Both the position numbers and the translations under genes were made by a program. DNA of 64,000 nt, from positions 1 to 64,000 of the forward strand of contig NZ_JAKZFD010000014.1 in NCBI RefSeq assembly GCF_022549225.1, written 5' to 3'. The notes beneath the pieces are model-generated. The model was not told the DNA's origin and made no database searches. It saw only the letters and a list, made by a program, of their open reading frames with translations. The stretch is from Pelomonas sp. CA6 (GTDB lineage Bacteria; Pseudomonadota; Gammaproteobacteria; Burkholderiales; Burkholderiaceae_C). Numbering within the stretch: position 1 is the stretch's first letter; each line of letters begins with the position of its first letter. Shown here in pieces: positions 42,558-51,532 of the stretch.

Positions 42558-45143
42558 ATGAGTGGCTCCTCGCAATCCCTCAGGCGATTGAGCCGGCTGG
42601 CGCTGGGCGTCGGCGCCATGCTGATGTTGCTCAGCCTGCTGGCGCTGGCGGCGCTGGCCTGGTCCAGCCGCGAGGACACGCTGGCCTCGGCGCGCGAGCG
42701 CGGCGAGCTGATCGTCCAGGTGCTGGAGGCCGACGCGTCGCGCAGCATCGAGAGCGCCGCGCTGACACTGCGCGCGCTCGGCGAGGCCCTGCCGCGCGAG
42801 AACAGTCCGGCGGCGCTGCAGTCGCTGCTTGCGCAAAGCCTGGTGGGGCAGCCTTTTCTGCGCGGCGTGGCCGTGTTGGACGAACAGGGCCGCGTGCTGG
42901 GCAGCTCGCAGCCCGCGGACCTTGGCCGGCAGCTGCCGCTGGCCGCGCTGGGGCGGCTGCCCGCGCCGGGCGCGGACCAGCTGATGGACTGGCAACCCGG
43001 CCGTGGGCTGGCCGATCTGGCCTTGCGGCCGAATCGCGCGACGGCGTCGCGCTCGCGCGTCGCGGTGGGCATGCTGCCGCTGCTGATGCGCCTGGGCCAG
43101 ACCGAGCGCGGTGGCGCCGTGTGGCTGCTCGCGCTGATCAACCCGGACGCGCTGGCGAACTTCCAGCAGCGCGCCCTGCCCAGCGAGGACAGCGGCGCCT
43201 GGCTGGCGGGCTTTCGCAAGCAGCTGATTGCCGCCACCGACCGCGTGCCCACCGAGCCGGGCCAGCGCCTGGAGGAACACCCGGTGTTCGCGCAGCTGGC
43301 TCAGCATGAGCGCGGCAGCTATGAAGGCACGGGCACGCTGCCCGGGCGCTTGCTGGTGTCCTATCGCAGTGCCCGCTCGCGCGCGCTGGTCGTTGCGTTG
43401 GAGCAGCGCGAGGACGAGCTGCTGCTGCCCTGGCAGGAGCAGATGCGCTGGCTGGTCGCCGCCGGCGCAGCATTGCTGCTGCTGATCGGCGGCGCGACCG
43501 CCGTGGTGCGCCGCAGCCTGGCGGCGCGCGTGCGCGCCGCGCAGGCGCTGGAGCAGGCGCACGAGCGCGTGGCGCTGCGCGAACGCGAGATGAGCGTGCT
43601 GCTCAAGAGCGTGCAGGAGCTGATCTTCCGCACCGACGAGCAGGGCCGCATCAGTTTCGTCAACGCGCGCTGGGCCGCGGTCAGTCCGCAGGGCGGTGCC
43701 GTGCCCAGCCCCGCGCCGCCCTGGCGCGCTGATCAGCCGCCCGACCAGGCGCCCGAGCAGGGGCTGGGCGGCCGCCTGTCCGAGCTGGTCGAGGGCATAG
43801 ACCGGGAGCGCGTCGAGGCCTTGTTCGACGCCCGCGACGGGGAGGGCGTGCGCAGCACCGAGGCGGCGCTGCGCGCCCACGACGGCAGCCTGCGCCGCTT
43901 CGCGATCACCGTGGTGCCGCTGCTGAACCAGGGGCGCATCGCCGGCTTCGCCGGCAGCGCGATGGACATCACCGAGCGTCATGTGGCGCAGCGCCGGCTG
44001 CAGCAGCAGCTGAGCTTCACCGAGCTGCTGCTGGAGATCAGCCCGTTGCCCATTTCCATGATGGACACGGCGGGCCGCTACGTGACCGTCAACCGCGCCT
44101 GGGAGGAGCTGACCGGCCGCGCGCGCGACGGCGTGATCGGCCAGCCGGTGGGCTTTTTCCTGCCCGCGGCCGAGCGGGCGCTGCACAGCAGCGAAGATCG
44201 CCAGCTGCTGGAGCGCGGCGGTCGCATCAGCTACGAGACGCAGATCCTGCACCAGGACGGCACGCTGCGCGACATGCGCGTGACCAAGGTCGTCGTGGAC
44301 GGCTCCGACGGGCGCCAGGCCGGCATCCTGTGCACGCTGATGGACGTCAGCGAGTTCCGCGCCGCGGAGCGCGCGACGCGCCAGGCGCGTGATGCCGCGG
44401 AAGAGGCCTCGCGCGCGAAGACCGAGTTCATCGCCAACATCAGCCACGAGCTGCGCACGCCGCTGCAATCCATCCTGGGCTTCTCGGAGCTGGGCATGGC
44501 GCGAGCGCGTGAGCATGCGCGCCTGGCGGCCATGTTCACCGACATCCATGCCTCGGGCCAGCGCATGCTCGCGCTGGTCAACGACCTGCTGGACGTCGCG
44601 AAGATCGAGAGCCCGGTGGGCCATTTCGACCTGGAGCGCTGCGACCTGCGCCAGCCGCTGCAAGAGGTGCTGCAGGAGCTGGCGCCGCTGACCGCGAAGA
44701 AGCGCTTGCGCCTGGAGCTGCTGCTGCCGCAGGAGCCGCTGCAGTCCAAGGTGGATCCGCTGCGCATCCAGCAGGTGATGCGCAATGTGCTCGCCAACGC
44801 GATCAAGTTCTCGCCCGAGGGGGCGCTGCTGAGGGTGGAGGGCTCGGTCGTCCAGCCCGGCGAGCTGGGCGGCCATGGCGACGTGCTGCTGCGCGTGGCC
44901 GACCGCGGCCCCGGCATTCCCGAGGCCGAACTGGAGCGCATCTTCGAGGCCTTCGTGCAGTCCAGCGCCACCAAGGACGGCTCCGGCGGCACCGGGCTGG
45001 GCCTGGCGATCTGCCGCAAGATCATCGAGGTGCACGGCGGGCGCATCCGCGCCCGCAACCGCGAGGGCGGCGGTTCGGTGTTCGAGATCGTGCTGCCCTG
45101 GCGCTCGCCGGAGGCCGCGCCCAGCGGCCTGGTCGAACTCTAA
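42558..45143 (+). CDS. membrane PAS-PAS sensor histidine kinase
   Basis: Protein of 861 aa. Membrane helices at about 14-36 and 297-317 enclose a periplasmic region of about 260 residues, so it senses outside the cytoplasm. A coiled coil (about 322-345) leads to two PAS domains (about 345-465 and 480-600). The dimerisation/phosphoacceptor domain has H630 in ANISHELRTP. The ATPase domain has the N-box NVLANAIKFSP (about 743), DRGPGIP and GGTGLGLAICRKI. No receiver is fused, so phosphate must go to the separate receivers encoded in the same cluster. It ends the operon with REC, HD-GYP and the solute-binding protein. Confidence 0.93.
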   Translation: MSGSSQSLRRLSRLALGVGAMLMLLSLLALAALAWSSREDTLASARERGELIVQVLEADASRSIESAALTLRALGEALPRENSPAALQSLLAQSLVGQPFLRGVAVLDEQGRVLGSSQPADLGRQLPLAALGRLPAPGADQLMDWQPGRGLADLALRPNRATASRSRVAVGMLPLLMRLGQTERGGAVWLLALINPDALANFQQRALPSEDSGAWLAGFRKQLIAATDRVPTEPGQRLEEHPVFAQLAQHERGSYEGTGTLPGRLLVSYRSARSRALVVALEQREDELLLPWQEQMRWLVAAGAALLLLIGGATAVVRRSLAARVRAAQALEQAHERVALREREMSVLLKSVQELIFRTDEQGRISFVNARWAAVSPQGGAVPSPAPPWRADQPPDQAPEQGLGGRLSELVEGIDRERVEALFDARDGEGVRSTEAALRAHDGSLRRFAITVVPLLNQGRIAGFAGSAMDITERHVAQRRLQQQLSFTELLLEISPLPISMMDTAGRYVTVNRAWEELTGRARDGVIGQPVGFFLPAAERALHSSEDRQLLERGGRISYETQILHQDGTLRDMRVTKVVVDGSDGRQAGILCTLMDVSEFRAAERATRQARDAAEEASRAKTEFIANISHELRTPLQSILGFSELGMARAREHARLAAMFTDIHASGQRMLALVNDLLDVAKIESPVGHFDLERCDLRQPLQEVLQELAPLTAKKRLRLELLLPQEPLQSKVDPLRIQQVMRNVLANAIKFSPEGALLRVEGSVVQPGELGGHGDVLLRVADRGPGIPEAELERIFEAFVQSSATKDGSGGTGLGLAICRKIIEVHGGRIRARNREGGGSVFEIVLPWRSPEAAPSGLVEL

Positions 45144-45167
45144 GCGCCGGGCGGGTTCCGGAACGCC

Positions 45168-47606
45168 TCAGGGCTTGCCGTTGTCGGCGCGCGGGTCGCC
45201 CAGGCAGCCGCGCAGCCAGCGCTGCATTTCCCACTGCACATGGCCGGCCGACTCGCGTGCCTGGTAGCCATGCCCTTCGTTGGGCAGCAGCACGTAGCGC
45301 ACCGTGCCACCCAGGCCGGCCAGCGCCTGGTACAGGCGCTCGCTCTGCATCGGATAGGTGCCCGAGTTGTTGTCGGCCTCGCCATGGATCAGCAGCAGCG
45401 GCTCGCGGATCTGGTGGGCGAACAGGAAGGGCGAGACGCGCAGATAGGTGGCCTTGGCCTCCCACAAGGAGCGCCGCTCGCTCTGGTAGCCGAAGGGCGT
45501 CAGCGTGCGGTTGTAGGCCCCGCTGCGCGCGATGCCGCAGCGGAACAGCCGGGTGTGCGCGAGCAGGTTGGTGGCCATGAAGGCGCCATAGCTGTGCCCG
45601 CCCACCGCGACGCGGCGCGGATCGGTGACGCCCAGTTCCTCCGCTTTGTCCAGGATGGCGCGGGCATTCATCATGACCTGCTCGATGAAGCCGTCATTCA
45701 TGCTGCGGCTGTCGCCGACGATGGGCATGGTGGCGTCGTTGAGCACCACATAGCCGTCCAGTGCCAGCAGCAGCGGGCTGATCGCGCTGATCTGCGGATA
45801 GCGGTTGCTGGGGCCGGCCTGCTGCGCGGCGAGCGCCGGCTCGTTGAACTCCTGCGGGTAGGCCCAGACCAGCGTCGGCCGGCGCTCGCCGTCCTTGTAA
45901 TCGGGCGGCAGCGCCAGCGTGAAGGACAGCTCCACGCCATCGCTGCGCTTGAAGCTGACCGTTTCGCGCCGCACCCGCTTCAGCGCTGCGAGCAGATCCT
46001 GCCCGCGCAGCAGCACCGTGCTGTGGCCGGCTTCGCGCAGCTGCAACGAAGGCGGCTCGGTGGGCGATTCGCGCGTGAGCAGCAGCGGCGGCATCTGGCC
46101 CGCCGCGGCGCGGCGCTCGCCGAGCAGGGCCAGCGGCAACTCGTACACGCCGTCGGCCGACTGGAACAGGCGCTGCGTGCTGCCGTCCCGGACCGACACG
46201 CGGTCCAGGAAGGGGCGCTCGCCGCGCGGCCCCGCGCCCTGGCCCACCAGCAGCGGATCGCCGTTGAGCGTCTGCACCGCTTGACCGCCGCCGGGCAGGG
46301 TGCGCATCAGCGGGGTGCCCGGGTGGCGGTAGCGCTCGCGCACTGAATGCTCGAACAGCAGCCGGCTCTGCGTGCCGCGCAGCGGCAGCAGGTAGGTGCG
46401 CAGCCAGGCACGGCTGCGGTCTTCCTCGGTCAGCAGCGCGTGCTGGCCATCGTCCAGGAAGCGCAGCCGCGAGAAGCGGTGCGGCATGCGCTGCACCTCG
46501 AAGGGGTCGCCGGTGTAGGGCGGGTCCAGGCGCATCACGCGGTCGCGGTAGGCGGCGCGCGTGGCGGGGTTGCCGCCGTCCAGCGCCTCCACCCAGTAGA
46601 TCGCCGCATCGCGCGTCGGTGCCGCATAGAACACGCGCGGGCCGGGCAGCGCGCCGTCGATCGCGACGCCCTGCTTCAGCGGCATGCGCGCCAGTTCGCG
46701 GATGAGCTTGCCGTCCGGCGCGCGCAGCTCGACATGGGTGGGGAAGTCGTTCCACTGCAGGCTGTAGCTGAACGGCCGGCCGACGCGCTCCAGCAGCAGG
46801 GCCTGGCCCTCGCCGACGCCGCTCAGGCTGCTGTACATCGCCGCCGGCGCCGCCAGTTCGCGCCACTGGCCGCTGACCAGGTCGACGCGCACCGGCCGCG
46901 AGCGTGTGTGGTACTCGAACAGCGCCTCGTCCAGCGGCGAGCGCAGCAGGTCGGGATAGGTGCGCTCGGGCGACGCGCGGCCCAGGTTCTCCTGCACCAC
47001 CGGCACGGTGGCGGCGCGCGTGGGCGCCGCGCCGCGGTCGCGCGGCACGGCCAGCATCACCACCTCGCGCGCGCTCAGCCAGGCCTGGTCGCCTTCGGCC
47101 AGCGTGTTGTTCAGGCGCAGCCCGTGGATCTGGCGCAGCCGGCCGCTGGCCGCGTCGCCCACCCACAGCTCGTTGGCCTGCTCGGTGCGCCGTTCGAGCA
47201 GGAAGCGCAGACCGTCCGGCGACCAGGCGAAGCCATGCCACAGGCCGCCGGCCGGCAGCTCGATGCGGCGCTCCGGCGCGTCGGCTTGCAGGGCCTTCAG
47301 ACGCAGTTCGGCAATGCCCTGCAGCGCAATCGGCGTCGCGCTGCGCGCGTCGATGCGCAGGCCGGCCAGGCGCAGCTGCGGGCGCGCCAGGTCGGCCAGA
47401 CGCGCATAGCGCTGCAGCTCCAGCGCGGCAACCAGGCGGCGGTCGGGCGAAACCAGCATGCGCGGCGGCAGCGGCGCGGCCAGCGCCTCGCGCACCGCGG
47501 CCGAGGGTTGCTGGTAGCTCGGCTGGGCCTGGGCGGCCCCCAGACTCAGGCAGCAGCCCATCAGCAGGGCCAGTAGCGATCGCAGCGGAGCAGGGACAGA
47601 AGACAC
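45168..47606 (-). CDS. S9-family serine peptidase, glutamyl-endopeptidase-like
   Basis: Exported prolyl-oligopeptidase-family enzyme of 812 aa with an N-terminal beta-propeller part and a C-terminal alpha/beta hydrolase domain. The triad is S672 (GGHSYGAF), D745 (HGEADNNSG) and H779 (NEGHGY). The stretch RSGAYNRTLTPFGYQSERRS is typical of the S9D glutamyl endopeptidases. A GTG at 47606 gives a full signal peptide (residues 1-28, ending GAAQAQ); an ATG at 47561 would leave only a shortened one. It converges with the kinase gene. It probably degrades peptides in the periplasm. Confidence 0.9.
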   Translation of the reverse strand: MSSVPAPLRSLLALLMGCCLSLGAAQAQPSYQQPSAAVREALAAPLPPRMLVSPDRRLVAALELQRYARLADLARPQLRLAGLRIDARSATPIALQGIAELRLKALQADAPERRIELPAGGLWHGFAWSPDGLRFLLERRTEQANELWVGDAASGRLRQIHGLRLNNTLAEGDQAWLSAREVVMLAVPRDRGAAPTRAATVPVVQENLGRASPERTYPDLLRSPLDEALFEYHTRSRPVRVDLVSGQWRELAAPAAMYSSLSGVGEGQALLLERVGRPFSYSLQWNDFPTHVELRAPDGKLIRELARMPLKQGVAIDGALPGPRVFYAAPTRDAAIYWVEALDGGNPATRAAYRDRVMRLDPPYTGDPFEVQRMPHRFSRLRFLDDGQHALLTEEDRSRAWLRTYLLPLRGTQSRLLFEHSVRERYRHPGTPLMRTLPGGGQAVQTLNGDPLLVGQGAGPRGERPFLDRVSVRDGSTQRLFQSADGVYELPLALLGERRAAAGQMPPLLLTRESPTEPPSLQLREAGHSTVLLRGQDLLAALKRVRRETVSFKRSDGVELSFTLALPPDYKDGERRPTLVWAYPQEFNEPALAAQQAGPSNRYPQISAISPLLLALDGYVVLNDATMPIVGDSRSMNDGFIEQVMMNARAILDKAEELGVTDPRRVAVGGHSYGAFMATNLLAHTRLFRCGIARSGAYNRTLTPFGYQSERRSLWEAKATYLRVSPFLFAHQIREPLLLIHGEADNNSGTYPMQSERLYQALAGLGGTVRYVLLPNEGHGYQARESAGHVQWEMQRWLRGCLGDPRADNGKP

Positions 47607-47671
47607 GGCAGAGCGGGGGGCTGGGTCGGGGGCGGTGGACGGTGCGCGGCGCAACGATAAGCGAAGACGGC

Positions 47672-48625
47672 TCAGCCCGGCACCAACCACCAGGCGGCGA
47701 GACTGAAACTGGCGAAGGCCAGCACGGTGGAGCTGAGGATGATGCGTGCCACGCGCCCATTGTCCGCTCCGTGGCGCTCGGCCAGCAGCGAGACATTGCT
47801 GGCGCTGGGCAGCGCCGCGGCCAGCACCAGGCTGCTCAGCTGCAGCGGCGTGATCGGCGCCCCCAGCTGCCGGGCCGCCAGGCCGAGCGCCAGCACCAGC
47901 GCCGGATGCAACAGCAGCTTGAGCGCGGCGATCGCCAGCACCTGGGGCCAGGACGCCGAGCCCCGCGCCTGCCGCTCGCTGCGGCACAGCACGGCGCCTA
48001 TCGTGAACAGCGCGACCGGGGTGGCGGCGTCGCCCAGCATGCGCACCACGGTGTCCAGCGGCCCCGGCAGGCGCAGTCCGGCGAGCCCCAGCAGCGCGCC
48101 CAGCGCGATGGACCAGGGCAGAGGGTTGGACAGCGCGCCGCGCAGCGCCTGGCGCGCCGCCTGGGTCGCGCCGCCCGCGCCCTGCAGCCCGGCCAGCGCC
48201 AGGCACAGCGAGCTGGTGACGAAGAGGTCGACCAGCAGCGTGCCGATCACCGGCCCGGCCGCCGCGGCGCCCAGCAGCGCGGTGAGCAGCGGCACGCCCA
48301 TGAAGCCGCTGTTCGGGAAGGCGGCCACCAGGGCCGCGAAGGCCGCGTCGCGCAACTCCACGCCAGCCATCCGCAGCCCCGCGACGCTGAGCCCCACCAT
48401 CGCCAGCGCGGCGAGCAGGTAGACGCCCAGCACCACGGGGTTGAGCAGCTGCAGCAGCGGCGTGTTCATGCCGAAGCGCAGCAGCATGCAGGGCAGCGCG
48501 AAGAAGAGCACGAAGCCGTTGAGCCCCGGTAACGCGCTCTCGGGCAGCAGGCGCCAGCGCGCGGCCAGGTAGCCGCACAGCACCAGCGCGAAGAAGGGCA
48601 GGGTCACGGCCAGGATGGCTTGCAT
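47672..48625 (-). CDS. AEC-family transporter (auxin-efflux-carrier type)
   Basis: Inner-membrane protein of 317 aa with about ten hydrophobic helices in two halves, as in AEC permeases of malate, malonate or other anions. FPNSGFMGVPLL (about 105-116) and the C-terminal ALPSASNVSLLAERHG (about 278-293) are conserved family motifs. The ATG at 48625 has GATACT 8 nt upstream and no Shine-Dalgarno. Substrate unknown; divergent from the pseudokinase gene. Confidence 0.9.
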   Translation of the reverse strand: MQAILAVTLPFFALVLCGYLAARWRLLPESALPGLNGFVLFFALPCMLLRFGMNTPLLQLLNPVVLGVYLLAALAMVGLSVAGLRMAGVELRDAAFAALVAAFPNSGFMGVPLLTALLGAAAAGPVIGTLLVDLFVTSSLCLALAGLQGAGGATQAARQALRGALSNPLPWSIALGALLGLAGLRLPGPLDTVVRMLGDAATPVALFTIGAVLCRSERQARGSASWPQVLAIAALKLLLHPALVLALGLAARQLGAPITPLQLSSLVLAAALPSASNVSLLAERHGADNGRVARIILSSTVLAFASFSLAAWWLVPG

Positions 48626-48751
48626 GGGCCGCGAGTATCCCAAGCCAGGCTTGGCCGGACCTGAACGGCCCATGAAGCGCCGACGCCCCCGCGGCCGCCC
48701 CCGGCCTCGGGGGGCAGGCGGGTGGGTCCGCGCGGCTAACATCGGTCGGCC

Positions 48752-49780
48752 ATGCTGGACGAGCCCTCTTCCCACGACGATCACGACACGCCCCCGCCGC
48801 CGCGCTGGCCGCAGCCCGGCGAGCGCCTGGGCGTCTGGCGCGTCGGTACCGCCTGGCGCGAGGTCGAATCGGGCCGCTGGATGACGGTGGCGCACAGCCT
48901 CACGCAGCAACCGGCCCAGGCGCTGGTCTACCGCCTGCGCGAGGACGCCGAGGCGGTGCTGATGCGCTTCGCCGAGGATTCGACGCGCCTGGCCGAGTTC
49001 CGCGACCCGGCCTTCCGTGCCGCGCTGGACAGCGGGCTCAGCGCCCAGGGGCTGCCCTATCTGGTCGTCGAGCCGCTGGACGGTCGGCCGCTGCTGCCCG
49101 ATGCGCTGGAGCTGCCGCTGAAGCAGCGCATGGCGCTGCTGGCCGAATTCGTCGCGCTGCTGGCGCGCGCCCGCGCGCAGGGTCTGGTGCTGCGGGAACT
49201 GGATCCGGGCATGCTGTGGCTGGACGAACGCGCCACGCTGCACTGGCTGGGCCAGGGGCTATCACCGGCGGATTCGCGCCCCGGGCCCGGCCGCGTGCGC
49301 GCCGCGCAGCCCTATGCCGGCGCCGCGCGTGCCGACACCCCGGGCGGCGAGGCGCACGCGCTGGGCCGACTGCTGTGTCTGCTGGTCAATGGCCGCCTGC
49401 CCGCCGGCGAGCTGCCGGCCTCGGCGCAGCAGCCGGGCCACCCGGTGCGCTCGCTGTCGGCCTGGTTGAGCCTGCGGGCCGAAGAGCGCGAGACGCTGGA
49501 CGCCTTGCTGCGCCTGGCCCTCAGCGGCCGCTTCGACGGCCAGGCGCTGGTGCGAGCGGTGCAGGACTGGATCGAGGGGCGGTTCATACCGCCTCCCACC
49601 CTGAGGCCCGAGGAGTCCGAGCCGCAGCCGCCCGCACCGTCGCCGGCCCGGTTGTCGCCGCGCGCCCCGCCGGCCGAGGCGCGGGCCTGGACCCCGTCGC
49701 GCCCGCCGTGGCCCGTGGTGCTGGCCGCGGCCTGCCTGGTCGCGTCGCTGGCCTGGCTGGCCTGGCGCAGCTGGGGCTGA
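48752..49780 (+). CDS. tail-anchored protein-kinase-like protein, probable pseudokinase
   Basis: Protein of 342 aa with kinase-like order but lost catalytic motifs. Residues 27-165 look like the N-lobe and hinge (LPYLVVEPLDGRPL near 101). Where HRDLKPxN should be, VLRELDPGMLWLDE (146-159) lacks the catalytic Asp, Lys and metal-binding Asn, and no DFG is found (HWLGQG follows). The C-lobe helices include the GEAHALGRLLCLLVNGRLP segment (199-217). A Pro-rich linker (280-318) leads to one membrane helix at the C-terminus (320-337), so the domain faces the cytoplasm. No phosphatase or secretion-system gene is adjacent. Function unknown. Confidence 0.7.
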   Translation: MLDEPSSHDDHDTPPPPRWPQPGERLGVWRVGTAWREVESGRWMTVAHSLTQQPAQALVYRLREDAEAVLMRFAEDSTRLAEFRDPAFRAALDSGLSAQGLPYLVVEPLDGRPLLPDALELPLKQRMALLAEFVALLARARAQGLVLRELDPGMLWLDERATLHWLGQGLSPADSRPGPGRVRAAQPYAGAARADTPGGEAHALGRLLCLLVNGRLPAGELPASAQQPGHPVRSLSAWLSLRAEERETLDALLRLALSGRFDGQALVRAVQDWIEGRFIPPPTLRPEESEPQPPAPSPARLSPRAPPAEARAWTPSRPPWPVVLAAACLVASLAWLAWRSWG

Positions 49781-49798
49781 GGCCGGCGGGCGCCGCGC

Positions 49799-51325
49799 TC
49801 AGGCCTTCTGCGGCCCCGGGCGCCCGGCTTCCACCGCGAAGCGGGCGGCCGTGTGCACCGCGCTGTCGGCGCGCCAGGGGTCCTCGACCACCTGCAGCCG
49901 CACGTCCAGGCGGCTCTGCTGCAGATCGAACAGCATGTAGCCGCGCTGGTCGGGGCGGGCGTAGTGCAGCTGCGGGTTGTGCGGCAGCGCCGCGTCCACC
50001 CGCGCCCGGTCCAGGCCCAGGCTGCTGATCGAGGTGCCGCAGAACTCGCTGGCCAGCACCGGGCCCTCGGCGCGGTCCGGGTCCAGGCGCAGGTCGGCCA
50101 CGTAGTTGGCGTGCACGTCGCCGCCCAGCACCACCGGGTTGCGGGCGCCGGCGGCGCTCAGGCCGCGCAGCAGGCGCTCGCGCGACGCGGCATAGCCGTC
50201 CCAGCCTTCGGTCCAGAACATCCCGCCGTCCTTGCCGCGGTCCTGCCAGCTCATGCCGGCCATCAGGGTCTGCTGCGCCAGCAGGTTCCAGCCGCGCTCG
50301 TCATCCCACTGGCGCGCCAGCCAGGCCTCCTGGGTCGCACCCAGCAGGCTGCGGCGCGGATCGCGCAGCGCCGGGCAGGACTGCGCCGTGACCGTGTTGC
50401 CGCCGCCCCGCCCCGGACGGGGGCAGGCCTGCGGGTCGCGGTACTGGCGGTCGTCCAGCGTGATCACGCGGGCCAGCCGGCCCCAGTCATAGCGGGTGTA
50501 CAGGCGCATCTGGCCGTCGCGCGGCTGCCAGGACTTGGGGAAGGGCATGTGCTCCCAGTAGGCCTGGTAGGCGGCAGCGCGGCGCTGCGCGAAGTCCGGG
50601 GCCAGGTCTTGCCCCTGCTCGCCGGCGTAGTCGTTCTCGACCTCGTGATCGTCCCAGGTGTAGATCCACGGCGCGCGCGCATGCATGGCCTGCAGCTGCG
50701 GGTCGGACTTGTACTGCGCGTAGCGGGCCCGGTAGTCGGCCAGCGTGCGGCAGGGGCCGCCGGCATGGCGGCGGGCGGCCTCGCTCTTGGCCGCGGTGGC
50801 GTATTCGTAGATGTAGTCGCCCAGGAAGAGCACCAGGTCGGGGTCCTGCTGCGCCATGTCGGCCCAGGCCGCATAGCGGCCGTGGTCCCAGCGCTGGCAG
50901 GAGGCGATCGCGAAGCGCAGCCGCTGCACCGGTGCGTCGGCGGCCGGCGCGGTGCGCGTGCGTCCCGTGGCGCTGCGCGCGCCCAGCGCGCTGAAGCGGT
51001 ACCAGTACCAGCGGTCCGGCCGCAGGCCCTGCGGTTCGGCATGCACGCTGTGGGCCTGGGCGGCGCTGGCGCTTTCCTCGCCGCGTGCGACGACGCGCTG
51101 GAAGCCTTCGTCCTCGGCCAGCTCCCAGCGCACCGGCACCTGCTCGGGCAGGGCCTCGCCGGTCAGGCGCGTCCACAGCACCAGGCGGTCGGGCAGCGGG
51201 CAGCCGGAGGCCAGGCCCAGCGTGAAGGGGTCGTCGCTGGCCGCGCGCGCCTGGCTCAGCAGCGCGGGCGCCAGGCCCGCGGCGAGCGAGGCCTGCAGCA
51301 GATGACGGCGTGACAAGTTGGACAT
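49799..51325 (-). CDS. phoD: PhoD-type alkaline phosphatase/phosphodiesterase
   Basis: Periplasmic or secreted metallo-enzyme of 508 aa. The Tat signal (SRRHLLQ, residues 5-11; cleavage after about ARA, residue 28) fits export in folded, metal-loaded form. The N-terminal Fn3-like PhoD_N domain spans about 30-130, and the metal site motifs are FAIASCQRW, FLGDYIYEY, YTWDDHEVENDYAG and VVLGGDVHANYV. It releases phosphate from phosphomonoesters or diesters. No Pho-box-like repeat was recognised upstream. It is divergent from an orphan solute-binding protein. Confidence 0.93.
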   Translation of the reverse strand: MSNLSRRHLLQASLAAGLAPALLSQARAASDDPFTLGLASGCPLPDRLVLWTRLTGEALPEQVPVRWELAEDEGFQRVVARGEESASAAQAHSVHAEPQGLRPDRWYWYRFSALGARSATGRTRTAPAADAPVQRLRFAIASCQRWDHGRYAAWADMAQQDPDLVLFLGDYIYEYATAAKSEAARRHAGGPCRTLADYRARYAQYKSDPQLQAMHARAPWIYTWDDHEVENDYAGEQGQDLAPDFAQRRAAAYQAYWEHMPFPKSWQPRDGQMRLYTRYDWGRLARVITLDDRQYRDPQACPRPGRGGGNTVTAQSCPALRDPRRSLLGATQEAWLARQWDDERGWNLLAQQTLMAGMSWQDRGKDGGMFWTEGWDGYAASRERLLRGLSAAGARNPVVLGGDVHANYVADLRLDPDRAEGPVLASEFCGTSISSLGLDRARVDAALPHNPQLHYARPDQRGYMLFDLQQSRLDVRLQVVEDPWRADSAVHTAARFAVEAGRPGPQKA

Positions 51326-51532
51326 GCGGCGGACTTTCCTGAAGCGTGCGGCCTGCGCGCGGGGGCCGGAGCGGGCGGCGCGGCGCGCACGGGATGCACA
51401 ATGCGGCCACGCATTGTGGGGCCGTCACGTGACGGCGCATGCCGCGCCGCTGGTCCCCGTGCGAGCCGCGGGCATGTGCGTCCGCGCGATGAGGGCATGG
51501 AGCAGGTGAGCGTGAACCTTGGGTCGGTGGGA

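Noticed and set aside
41709-45035. Antisense open frame of about 1100 codons over the histidine kinase
   Set aside because: The plus-strand kinase has all catalytic motifs; the antisense product is low-complexity with no recognisable domain.
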